Origin: Bryum argenteum
Lineage: Eukaryota; Streptophyta; Bryopsida; Bryales; Bryaceae
Reading direction: 5' to 3'
DNA length: 64,000 nt
Assembly (NCBI GenBank): GCA_037043015.1
Contig: CM073322.1
Span: 10,179,601-10,243,600 of the forward strand
Both the position numbers and the translations under genes were made by a program. The notes beneath the pieces are model-generated. The model was not told where the DNA came from, made no database searches, and was given only the letters and a program-made list of their open reading frames with translations. Positions 12,941-23,103 of the stretch are shown here, piece by piece (position 1 is the first letter of the stretch; each line of letters starts with the position of its first letter).

Positions 12941-14284
12941 TTTTAGCTAACATTACTCCCTGGTAACTCGAAATAAGGGAACTAAGCAGAAACCTTCATG
13001 CGAGCAAGGAGTGGCTCAGAGCCTGCGCTGTCAGTCAGTTTATCAATATTAAAAAAAATTGTCCACATTGGGTCATGACATGTGCAACATCCGGTAAGCT
13101 TATATGCTCAGCATGGGGGGCCTCTCGGGTATGGCCGTATGGGTACCTCCACCTTAAACAGTGGGTACATTTAGTTGGACTCAAGCTGAACTGTCATTGA
13201 ATTGATAATTTTAATTTTCCCATTGCAACAAAATCATTTTTGTTCCTTGCTAGGTGAAAATTCGTGACGTAAGTTACGATATCATGCACCTCCGAAAAGG
13301 GGGACTTACAGACCAGACTTACCCAAAAAAAATTGGATGATCAGTGGGCAATGAGCACCTATTGTGAACGAACCACAATGAAGATTTTGAGATTGTATGA
13401 CCATATACTGCAATCCTTCCGTCCAACTGAGATTTCAACATGCCCTAATGGTGTTTTCGAACTTTGAGAGAATTTTCCCTAATGTACGGGAATTTTTGAA
13501 ATATAAAAGGTCATGTTGGAAAGGTATGAGAAATTTCTTGACTCATTCCGGAAACCTCGTCTGGAAAATATTGTGGATTTTTAATTTTGTATAGTGAAAA
13601 CTCATTGGTTGGAAGATGCCAAAATGACGCTCGTAGTGACACGCCAAGGAGTCATTTTGGACAAGTTATGGTTGTTATAACAAGACTTGTGGCATGTTGT
13701 AAGGGACAAATCATTAAGGACATTTTGTCATAATGGACGAATCTCTAAGCAAGGTTATTTAAGACTCGTGAAAACTCACATGTTTGCATTGTGTACATTG
13801 CTATACCTTTGTTCTTTTGTAGATATGCACATGAACGTATTGTCTCGTTTTGTGTAGTGCAAATTATTCATGTGAACATGTTGCGATTGTGTACATTTGC
13901 AAAAAAATGTCGGGAAACTTCTGTTCACACCAGGTGAACTTCGAACTTGTATGCAAAATTTCATGAAATGTATTGACATTTTCATAGGAAGATTCTCTTC
14001 AAGACCACATGTGTTTATTTCAAAAAATATTAAAAACCTCAATTGTTGGATAATTGCAAAATTGCCGTATGCGAATAGAAGAGATTTTCTAATCACAAAA
14101 ATTACATAACTACATATTGTAGTTTTTTGCCTACACGGTGTATGTCCAAACTAACTACCCGTTGCATGTCCAAATGAGAAACTGAAAGAATATGAATAGA
14201 AATGCTTTCAACTTAAAAGGAGATTTTAATGCTTCAGCCAAACAGTCAAGCAGTCTCTCTTTTCGCATCACCAAATTTGAGTTA
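12941..14284. other. AT-rich intergenic stretch
   Basis: No convincing gene. Short ORFs on both strands (for example about 13,776-14,109) overlap each other and have random composition. Near 13,145-13,190 the outer arm of the fold-back family is visible (GTGGGTACATTTAG). Confidence 0.4.
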
Positions 14285-15138
14285 TTCTTCCTCCTCCACT
14301 GGCACTACGGTTGGACTACCTAAAAGCGCCAGGGGACCTAAAATGGCGTTGTACCTCATTTGTAGATTGTGAAAATACAGATGTACCTCATTTGTATATC
14401 ACGCTTATGGGTCAAACCTTACTTAGCACTTTGGAATTTTGTATAAAATTCACAAATGCGAATTACATGTTGCAAATTTTTGCAATCCTCCTGAAAACCT
14501 ATTTCGAATGTGGTCATAATTTTATTTTGAGTTTACTAGTGCTAAAAATAAGTCAGATCTCTTAAGTGGGTGCTTATAGGACACTCAACCTTATGATGTC
14601 CAGTTTTCTGACAACGGATTTAAAGGTCACCTGAACAAAAATAAGAGTACACTTTGCACCCTTCATTGTCACATTCTGGATTATCACATCCTCTGTAGTA
14701 TCACGAAACCCTAGGGAACAGATGTGCACCGTTTAAAATTCCTTCCGAACTGTCACTATCACTTCCGATAATGTCACAAGCACTTCCGTTCAAATGTGCT
14801 AATAAAGAAGCGTCGTCACTGTGTCTTAATTAGCCGACTCACATTGAATGTAGTGCTTCCTCTTACATTTCTAAACACTTCCATAATATCACACTTACAA
14901 TTAATTCTTTACAATCACAGATCAAAATTAATACTAGAGACCTCTTCACTATCACATGCATTTTGGTCACCCAAGGTGTGACAATAAAGGGTGCAGAGTG
15001 TAATTGGTAAATTATGAAAAAATGTTCAACTGGGAATATACTATTGATTGCAATTTGAATTTCGGCATTGTCAACCTTGTACAACCAAACCCTATCTCCT
15101 GCACTATACTGTACACAATCATAAGGATGGGACATTAA

Positions 15139-16066
15139 CCCCTAAAAATCCAGGGGTTTCCTCGACCTCCAGAACCAAAAACTGCCATTTTTCACCTTCA
15201 TTGGGAGATGGGGAAATGGAGAAACTTTTTTTTCTGGTTTTAGACTTTGAACCGTAAGATCTTGTACCTAACTTGTATACAAAGGACTGGTCAAAATTTC
15301 AACCGTTGGATGTTTTTCATTTGTGAGATCATAACAATCAAAGTTTGACCAACACTTTTTTTTCGCCGCTGCTTGAGAGGCATTGTCTAAATGGTGCCAA
15401 GGGCAACTTGATGATTGTTATTCCAAATATTTTTCCCTCATTTTTTTTCATGTAGGTAATCAAGTTGGTTATGCTCATGCAAAATTTTAGAGACCAATTC
15501 CACTTTTTGACCTTAATGTAAAATATTTTATGAAAGAAGGTCTAAAAACAACCATATAGTAAAACAAGCACCACGTATGATATATTTAGTTTGAGAAAAA
15601 TCTCGACGGTGAGAAGGTGCATTTATGATAATGTGAATTTTGAAAAAAAAAATCTTGGAAAAAATCCAAAATCTCGAATTTTGGCAATTTTTGAAAGAAA
15701 AAATTGTAAAATTACTAGAAATTGTGAAGATTGTTTTTGAAAGTTTTGGAGGCTGCCCTTGTAAAATTGGTAAACTTTTTGACTTCGGACACATTGGAAT
15801 TTGAATAGTAATTTGGCAATGAACATATTTCTAAAAAAAAAAAAATTAAAAAAAATTATTTTAAACTGCCTGTTTTGGACTTGAAACCTAAAATTTCTAA
15901 ATGAAGGTTATAAAATTAAAATTTGACTTTGAAAATTTTACCACATACACATTACTGTATGGGGAGCACCCAATAAAAATCTTAGGCAAAAATATCAATT
16001 TAAATGCTTAGAATGAGCTGCCCGAAATCTCAGAAAACCGAATCGGTTTTCCTGGATTCTTAGGGG
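15139..16066 (-). mobile_element. piggyBac-like non-autonomous element, copy 2
   Basis: Inverted copy of 12,014-12,936, with the same CCCCTAAAAATCCAGG termini and flanking TTAA (15,135-15,138 and 16,067-16,070). At the matching place in segmental copy 1 (about 546-560) the sequence reads GGATGAGACAGAAAGTAG, against GGATGGGACA-TTAA...TTAA-GTAG here. This is an empty site with one diverged tetranucleotide. Confidence 0.88.
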
Positions 16067-16478
16067 TTAAGTAGTAAGCTGTGTAATAAATGAAAAATTA
16101 TTCCTAGATTCTGAGTAGTTGTAAATTTGAACTTTTAGTAAAAACATGCAACATATCTCGCTTCCTAGTGGTAGTTTGTGTTTTACCTTTTTACGTTTGA
16201 TGTAGCCTTTTTCGCCCTTGATTTCTCAAAAACAGAGAAATGAAGAACACACTTCAGCAGTAATGAATGTCAGTCACTGGAAACACATACGCATAGTAGA
16301 GGAGGTCAAATAAAGCCGGAAAAAAAAAAGAGTGTGAATATGTAAGAGAAAAGATATGAACGGCAACCCTACCTTCAAAACCACATTCATTTCCAAATTG
16401 ATAGCTAACGCTTGAACCTGTATAATGCCTCAACCTAAATGCACAACTCTAGTCTGGCACCTAAATGCACAATCCTAA

Positions 16479-16808
16479 CCCTTAAACGCCCAGGGGTCTG
16501 AAACGGGCAACCCAAAATTGGATCATAGCATCTTTTGGACTTGGGCATCATGAATAGACCAATCAATGATGAGCTTGCAACCTCCTACAAGGTTATGTAC
16601 AACCCCAACCTACCTACCACAATCCTTTCAAAGCACAAAATCACTCATACAAATTGTCATTTGAATTGTAAAATTTCACTTTTTGAATGCATCAGAAGAA
16701 GGTGACCAGTTTGACATCAAAATATAAGTGAAAAGTTGAGTACAATGAGAGCTACAGGGAAGATTCTGTTGGAATCAAGCCCCTCGGGCTTGCTTGGGCG
16801 TTTAAGGG
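16479..16808 (+). mobile_element. 330-bp TIR element with CTAA/TTAA target site
   Basis: Termini are CCCTTAAACGCCCA and its inverse GGGCGTTTAAGGG, flanked by CTAA on both sides (16,475-16,478 and 16,809-16,812). Segmental copy 1 has a single CTAA at the corresponding empty site near 1,400. The tetranucleotide duplication and CCC...GGG ends resemble the piggyBac-like elements above. A diverged inverted copy occupies 43,194-43,546. Confidence 0.75.
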
Positions 16809-16990
16809 CTAATCTGGCAAGGTCAATTTTGAATCACACACCTTGCTCAGAAACCTTCCCATCGGCATCTAGGAGTTGTGTACTCACAATTGGAAGGCTT
16901 TGTTGTTGTGCTAGCGAGTTGTTATGGACCTCAAGGCAATCCTTCGGCTACACTATGTGCTTTGTTCGGCGATGTTACCGCATCCGTGTG

Positions 16991-18787
16991 AACTGAGCTT
17001 TTTGGCGATTTGAATTGCTTTTGTAATTTTGATGTAATTAGAGGATTCATAGTAGTCCATGTAATTCTTGCATGATAGGACAATTAGCTCTGAAAAGACA
17101 ATTAGAATCGAATTGGAACAGGAAGCTGATTTAGAACGTGGCAATTCAATTTTGTGGTGGTTCATGTAAATGGTCAACGTTTTCAGGCTAATTAGGAAAT
17201 TAGCTTTTTTTTCTTTTGGCGGTTTGGGTCTTGTTGTGTCAAGTGGAGTGAGTCCAATATTGTTAATTTTGGCCAACTGTCAAAGTACAGACTTGGCTAT
17301 TTTGTAATAATCGAGAGTGAATTGACCAGAGTTAGATTCATCGATTTGACAGTGAAAGGCAATGTAGCCGGTTTGGAGTTTTATGTGCAAACCGTTGAGA
17401 ATGAGAAATTTAGCACTTCTGTTTATGAGTTGTTTAATGCCGGTGTAGGCACATTGACAAATTACTACATAGAATATAAATGTGAATGGCTATTTGATCT
17501 TAGTATCTGAAAGAAGGCTCAAAGCAAATTGATGTGAAATTTTATTATAAATTGATTGTCTATACAGTGTTAACTTTATTAATTTTTGGTGAACGAGGCA
17601 ATCTATTATTTTAGTTGAATCTGGAATCCAATCGTCAAATGAGTTCTCGTGTGTGTTAATTGGTTTTTGATCTAGTCACCTGAATATTTTTGATGTGATA
17701 ATAGAATTGTAGAATGAATCTTTGAGAATTATGAGTGTAACAAATTGAGAGAATAAGTGTGATTACCGTATAATCGAGGCAGATTTAGAAAACCGGAGTA
17801 TGAGTTGAGTGGAAGTTGAAGGCAAGTCGACTTGCAGTAAGATAAAACCATTCGACTAGAGCGGAAAGTCCAATTGACCGAGTAGTGAAGCTAAGTAGGC
17901 GAAGAGATAGTCAATAAAAAAGACAAATGAACTAAGGCTAGAGAGGCCAATTGACAAGGCAAACTAAGTGGAAAAAAGTTTGTGTAAGTAATGCCACAAA
18001 ACATTCTACATTAGTATATAGACAAATGCTTTAGCTGATATGCACCAGTATAGAGAAAAATTCACTTAGAATACTACTTTGGATTACGCTCTAAACTTAG
18101 CAATTTGTGTATTCAATGAAATACGAATTAGTACTGGCAAATAATTAAATTGGACAAATAATCAATAAACTATAAAGGTTCCGGCTAATGGTATATACAT
18201 GTATAGTTGGCATTTGATCAAGTGATAGTACATGCATGCCAAATTGACAATCGATACCCGTTTGGACAAATTGCCTTCCGTCTTAGAATACCAGTCAGGG
18301 TTGTTACAACATCCACTTGTTAATAGCATTATTAAGAGACATGAACAACATTGAGAATAAGAGAGAGAGTGATCATATATTATAATTTGCATACTAGATA
18401 AGAAACTAATTGTGACACAAATCTTAAAAGTAAGTGACTTCGGTCATAGATTGATTCACCTTTCTGAAGGAACAACTATTATACTGGTGTAACCCTAGGT
18501 TTATTTTTTATTCAAAAACTCACTTACAATCCACATCCATCACATGCTTCCTTAAACGCATCTGTCACAAGATGAGCGTGAAAGCTTTCTAGGGTTAGCT
18601 CTTAATTTAGCCCTTCAAATTTAGTGATTGAAAATAAACCAAACTTTGCATATCCCATGATTTCAACATCATTAAAAACCTCCAACTTCGTTTTTTTATT
18701 TTTATATAGTTACTTAGGTTTGAAGTTTTTACACATTTTATAAATTTCAATATGAATGTTCTGATGTCCGTGTCCGGAGGTCAGGAG
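16991..18787. other. Intergenic stretch
   Basis: AT-rich, with no supported gene, RNA or repeat. Several 60-107-codon frames occur on both strands, without coding-like composition or recognisable domains. Confidence 0.4.
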
Positions 18788-18808
18788 TAAGGACTTAGTA
18801 AGGACTTA

Positions 18809-20476
18809 GTACCCATCCAAACCCAAAACCACCTTGACAAAACCATCCTATCGGAAATGGTCAAAATATTACAAAACTGTACCCAACCTAATATACTCCA
18901 CAAAGTTAAAGCACATATTAACATCACTGGCAACGAGCAAGCAGACAAACTTGCGAAAGCCGGCGCCACCAAACAATAAGCGATAGCCACAAAACCCCAC
19001 GAATTCGCACACACTACACCATTCTACTACCAGAAATATGAATGGCCAGGACCCTTACCTCGCCCAGACAAAGGCCCGGTCAGATGCCTTCAAACATACC
19101 TACACAAACAAGACTACAACAACAACTTTATAATACTCGCTGACCAATTCCCCAACACCAACACCAACAAATGAACAACAAACCCGGATATTGACAATGA
19201 ATTATCGAATGCATATTGGATAAACCCCACAATTACGGACTCCCAAAAAACAATTATTCTAAAGCTACGCACCGGCCAATACATGGGGAACGCAAGGAAA
19301 CAACTATTCTTTGGTAGAGAAAGATTCCCATCAATAACCTGCTCTATATGTAACTCCATGGACGCCGACACATGGGTACACGCATTGCTCAAATGTGGCC
19401 ACCACCACATACACGCCATTAGAATAAAGAGACATAACAAAGCCGTATGGGAACTAAGAAAATTAATTCTCTCATCACAAAAATCACGTTGTTATATCCT
19501 CATGAACGCAGGCACATTTAATAACAACCCCCAAGAAAATACGGTCCCTCCATGGCTGTTACAATGCGAATGTACACAACAAAGATGCCACTGCAACACT
19601 AGATTCAAACCGGAAATACTATGCGTTAAAGGTCTACCACACAAAAACGACCCACCATCACACCCAATAGACAACCTCACACTGCAATTTATAGAATTCA
19701 CATATTGTAACGATAGATTATCTCAAGAAACAATTAATAACAAAACTGACAAATACCAACCACTTCTTGATAACCTCCGTAACCTAATATGGAAAGTAGA
19801 CCCCCTCATAGTCATCACAGCGGGTGCCAGAGGCACAACACACAAACCATCAATGAAACTTCTTGCAGAAAAATTTAATTTACCAGAAACATGCATAAAA
19901 CGCACATTCCAGGAAATAAATACCATCGTCATCCAACACGCCGGATCAATTATTGTACACAAAAGGAAAATCGAGAATAACCAAATAATCCCCACTATAA
20001 TATAACGATAAAAGGAGGAGGGCGTGTGAAACGGTGTAAACCACTTCCCACAGGTACAGTCACACTTGTCTCAGGTAGATGGGACGGGGCCGATTGATTG
20101 GTTCAAATTTCCTGCCTATGTATAATACACTAGCAGCACCAAGCCATGTACATCACATTAAACGCTCAAACGGATCCACCGAGTATCGAACCCGGACCGC
20201 TTTGTAACTCAAACATCCCTACCAATCAACCATGAATCATGGCTTGACGACCATACCCACGATTAAACAAGAAATATAACCTTACACAAACATTAGAAGG
20301 GTGCTGATGACTATTTTGGGTTACTTTTGTTTCTTTTGGCTACTAAAGTGTCTAATCCCGAAAGGGGTGAGTAGTCTTGTACCAGGGTCCTCTTGTCCGG
20401 TGGGCTTCAGGACTTTGGCTCGACGAACAGACACTCTAATCACGCCGGTCCTGAAAAAGGATTGGAGTTTTTTATC
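18809..20476 (+). mobile_element. 5'-truncated LINE (RNase H and C-terminal zinc-finger region)
   Basis: One reading frame from about 18,811 to 20,005 carries the end of an RNase H domain (GNEQADKLAKAGA) and then a C-terminal Cys/His cluster (CSICNSMDADTWVHALLKCG), the arrangement of plant-type non-LTR retrotransposon ORF2. Two in-frame stops (TAA 18,977-18,979; TGA 19,172-19,174) interrupt it. The last 240 codons (19,283-20,005) are open. Endonuclease and reverse transcriptase are absent, so it is 5'-truncated. TAAGGACTTA occurs at the left border (18,788-18,797 and 18,799-18,808) and at 20,477-20,486, a plausible target-site duplication. Confidence 0.8.
20139..20246 (-). mobile_element. tRNA-derived SINE-like element, copy 1
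   Basis: On the minus strand a B-box-like GGGTTCGATACTCGG follows a degenerate A-box-like region, as in tRNA-derived SINE heads. The unit is bracketed by inverted CCAAGCCATG / CATGGCTTG. A homologue lies at 63,138-63,249. It sits within the 3' part of the LINE insertion. Confidence 0.6.
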
Positions 20477-20486
20477 TAAGGACTTA

Positions 20487-21419
20487 TTTTACAGAATAAG
20501 AAATCTGATCTATTTATGACAGCCATTCCAAAATGGGATCTCACTTTTTAATGGATACACAATGAAGGCAAACAACGTTGGTTCAATACCGGTATGTTGT
20601 TACGCAGCGATGAAAATCTGGCGGCGGCGGCGATCGAGCTAAGGCATCCATAGTTGCACATGGAGAGTGACGAAGTTCAGGGAACCTGAAAGTGGACCTG
20701 CATCAAATTCAGGAAAACAAAAAAACAACACCAGTCTGTACTTTAAAGAATGACAATTTGCATTGTGAAACTAAAGAATTGAGTCTAGAAAGAGCGGATT
20801 GCTTTATACTTTGATCGATCAACTTGCGATCAGGTGAGCAGTAGTTGAACCCTCAGCTGTAACTAACAGAAATCGACTGAACTACAGTAGTGCAAATGGA
20901 TTGCTCACCATTCTGGTGATTTCCTGGACAAAGCGCCCAGGCACGTAGAATTGCAACGATGACGAGAAAAATTTGCAATTATTGCTACTTAATATGATGT
21001 ATCTTCAGACTTTGGTCTTTCACCATTGCGCTTAAGGGAGACAGCAGAAGGTTGAAAACGAACATCCTGTAAAGTATCTGAATTTTTTATCGAGAGTGAT
21101 TCTAGGACCTCAGTATAAGGAATTTGCTTCTACGCAAGAGGGAACAGATCGGACCTACCACAATCATCCACGGTTTTAGTGAGCAGCTCCTTACCTCCCA
21201 CTTATTCATACCCTTCAGCGGACTCCAGGAAAAAGCTCTTATAATTTTGTTGGATTTATTGGATCTGTAGGTGAAACTGTCATTGCAGGATTGCAGGTGA
21301 TTACGGCTCTCCGACGTTGTAGAATGTGTGTACCGTTACTTTTGCGATGGAGATAAGTCTCTACGTAAGCAAGTATCGATGGCCAAAACAAATCTGCATC
21401 GCCTTGAAGTGATCGCTCG
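20487..21419. other. Intergenic stretch downstream of the LINE
   Basis: No gene supported. Slightly GC-richer patches near 20,600-20,700 hold no open frame of note. Confidence 0.4.
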
Positions 21420-21424
21420 GTTTT

Positions 21425-21890
21425 CAGAGCTGTAACATCTTCAGACAAAATTCATATTTCTTGCAAGCTAACTGTTCAATTTCACGACATTCAGATCCCT
21501 CGTTTACCACACATTCCATTTCCAACTCTTCAATTTTCAAAAGTATGAGGGTATGGAAACGATCTCAAGCAATAGACACACAGATCACTGCTCGGTCAGA
21601 TTTTATAAACCTTAGGCGGCCATTCAATGATCTCAAGCAATTGAAAGTCATGTAAGAGTTTCAGTGCTCTAACTCCCTCAGACAAAGTTCTAATACCTCG
21701 CTTTTTAACTGTTTCATTCCACGACAATGAAATCCCTCTTCTACCACGCATTCCATTTGCAATCTACAAAAATATGAGTGTACAACGATCTCAAACAAAC
21801 GATCACGGCTCGGTGAGAATCAAAGTCAAAAAGCTCACTCAGGCGGGGGTTCAAGCAATTGACAGTGATCATAGCTCGGGGACATACAAA
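21425..21890. repeat. Two-copy direct repeat of about 233 bp, 3' of the SHIPPO gene
   Basis: The stretch from about 21,425 (TTCAGAGCTGTAACATC) recurs imperfectly from about 21,659 (TTCAGTGCTCTAACTCC). Shared blocks include CATTCCATTT and AACGATCTCAA. The second copy ends close to the stop codon of the minus-strand SHIPPO gene, so it lies in its presumed 3' UTR and flank. Confidence 0.6.
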
Positions 21891-21891
21891 T

Positions 21892-23103
21892 TCAAAAAAC
21901 TTTTGGCGGGGGTTCGATGTACCCTCTTTCACCAGGGCGCGGTTTCTGCCTAAAGCGTTCGGCGATGGTGAAAGCGCGCCCGTCGGACGTCGGCTTCCCG
22001 CGCAGATTATAGCGACCGGGGCCGGGGACGACTTTCCAGTCAGGATCGTCGAGCTTTGTAGCGATCTTGCACCCTTTTCCCCTCACGGGCACGGCGTTGT
22101 AAGTGCCGGGGCCGGGATTCTTGTTAACCGGATCGCCCAAACCGCGAGGCGCGAGGCTGTAAGCGGGACCGCACCACTTGTCCAGCTTGGGATTGAAGTA
22201 CGTGCCGGCGCCGGGGACGTTGAAGGCCGGTTGGTCGACGAGCTTGGTGGCGATGATGTGGCCAGGGCGCTTGGGGAGCAGCGGGGAGTAAGCGCCAGGA
22301 CCCGGGAAGCCGTCGTCGTGAATGATGTCGTTTCGGGCCGCGAGGGAGTACCCCGGGGGCCCGCGCACGAACACGGGACTGTATTCTCCGGCTCCAGGGT
22401 ACACGAATGTAGGGCGGCTCACGAACCGGGTGGCGATCGTGTACGCGGGCGGCTTGCCGCGGTACTGGTCGTTGTAGTTCCCCGGCCCCGGGTACCCAAG
22501 GTCGTCATCTTGCGGTAACCGCTTGGCAAGCGTGAATCCGTCTTTCCTCCACACGACTCTAGGTATTCGAGGGTTGTATGTCCCCGGCGCCGGGTTCTGG
22601 TCCATCGGCTCAGCGGAGAATCGCTTGCCGAGTGTGAAGCCAGGCTTGTACCAATTAACGTAAGGTCGCTGGTACGTCCCTGGTCCAGGTATGTTTTGAT
22701 CGATTTCCGCATTGAAGCGTTTGCCGAGAGTAAATGCGGGCTTCTGGCCGACTTTCTTTGGCTTGTATGTCCCCGGCCCGGGATTGCTCGTCTCGAAGGA
22801 GATGTCGATCTTGGGGCCGAGAGTGAAATGCGGCTCTTCTCGCATTGTGAGCTTGATGCTCGGATCGTAGGTTCCTGCACCAGGTTTGCCATCTGCTAAC
22901 GCTGCGTCATTCCGTCCCTGGATGGTATAAGCCGGCTCCCGTCGATCGACGATGCCGGCGTTGTATGTGCCTGGGCCTGGCAGATTGTCGCCATCCTTTG
23001 TCTTTAATTTGATGCCGAGCGAGTAGATTGCTCCCTGTGTTGTAGTTAATCCGATCTTCGGTTTGTATGTCCCCGGTCCTGGATTCCAAGTATAGTAATC
23101 CAT
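21892..23103 (-). CDS. SHIPPO/STPGR-repeat protein (ODF3-like)
   Basis: A single-exon gene of 403 aa starts at ATG 23,103. The 12 evenly spaced PGPGTY-type motifs (PGPGTYKP, PGPGTYNA, PGAGTYDP, PGPGNYND, PGAGEYSP and so on) cover the whole protein, about one per 30-35 residues, each followed by an aromatic-rich segment such as FTLGKRF or YTIATRF. This is the SHIPPO/Pro-Gly-Pro-X-Y repeat of outer-dense-fibre-3 and axonemal inner-microtubule proteins (family knowledge). The inferred role is a structural protein of the flagellar axoneme, expressed in motile sperm. The frame is intact and GC-rich against AT-rich flanks. The lack of introns could be ancestral or reflect retroposition. Confidence 0.9.
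   Translation of the reverse strand: MDYYTWNPGPGTYKPKIGLTTTQGAIYSLGIKLKTKDGDNLPGPGTYNAGIVDRREPAYTIQGRNDAALADGKPGAGTYDPSIKLTMREEPHFTLGPKIDISFETSNPGPGTYKPKKVGQKPAFTLGKRFNAEIDQNIPGPGTYQRPYVNWYKPGFTLGKRFSAEPMDQNPAPGTYNPRIPRVVWRKDGFTLAKRLPQDDDLGYPGPGNYNDQYRGKPPAYTIATRFVSRPTFVYPGAGEYSPVFVRGPPGYSLAARNDIIHDDGFPGPGAYSPLLPKRPGHIIATKLVDQPAFNVPGAGTYFNPKLDKWCGPAYSLAPRGLGDPVNKNPGPGTYNAVPVRGKGCKIATKLDDPDWKVVPGPGRYNLRGKPTSDGRAFTIAERFRQKPRPGERGYIEPPPKVF

Larger units (their letters stand above)
14285..16990 (+). repeat. Segmental duplication, copy 2, with insertions
   Basis: Paralogue of about 290-1,600 in the same orientation. It is longer because it contains a piggyBac-like element (15,139-16,066), a CCCTTAAA-type element (16,479-16,808) and further unmatched sequence at about 14,310-14,950. 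The paralogous empty sites in copy 1 line up at the element borders, which dates both insertions after the duplication. Confidence 0.7.

Noticed and set aside
12254..15826. ORFs of 67-97 codons inside the piggyBac-like elements
   Set aside because: They are not consistently preserved between the two copies (shifted by indels) and have no transposase motifs; the elements are non-autonomous.
22419..22892. 157-codon frame overlapping the SHIPPO gene
   Set aside because: It is a shadow of the GC-rich SHIPPO coding frame; the PGPGTY periodicity identifies the true frame.
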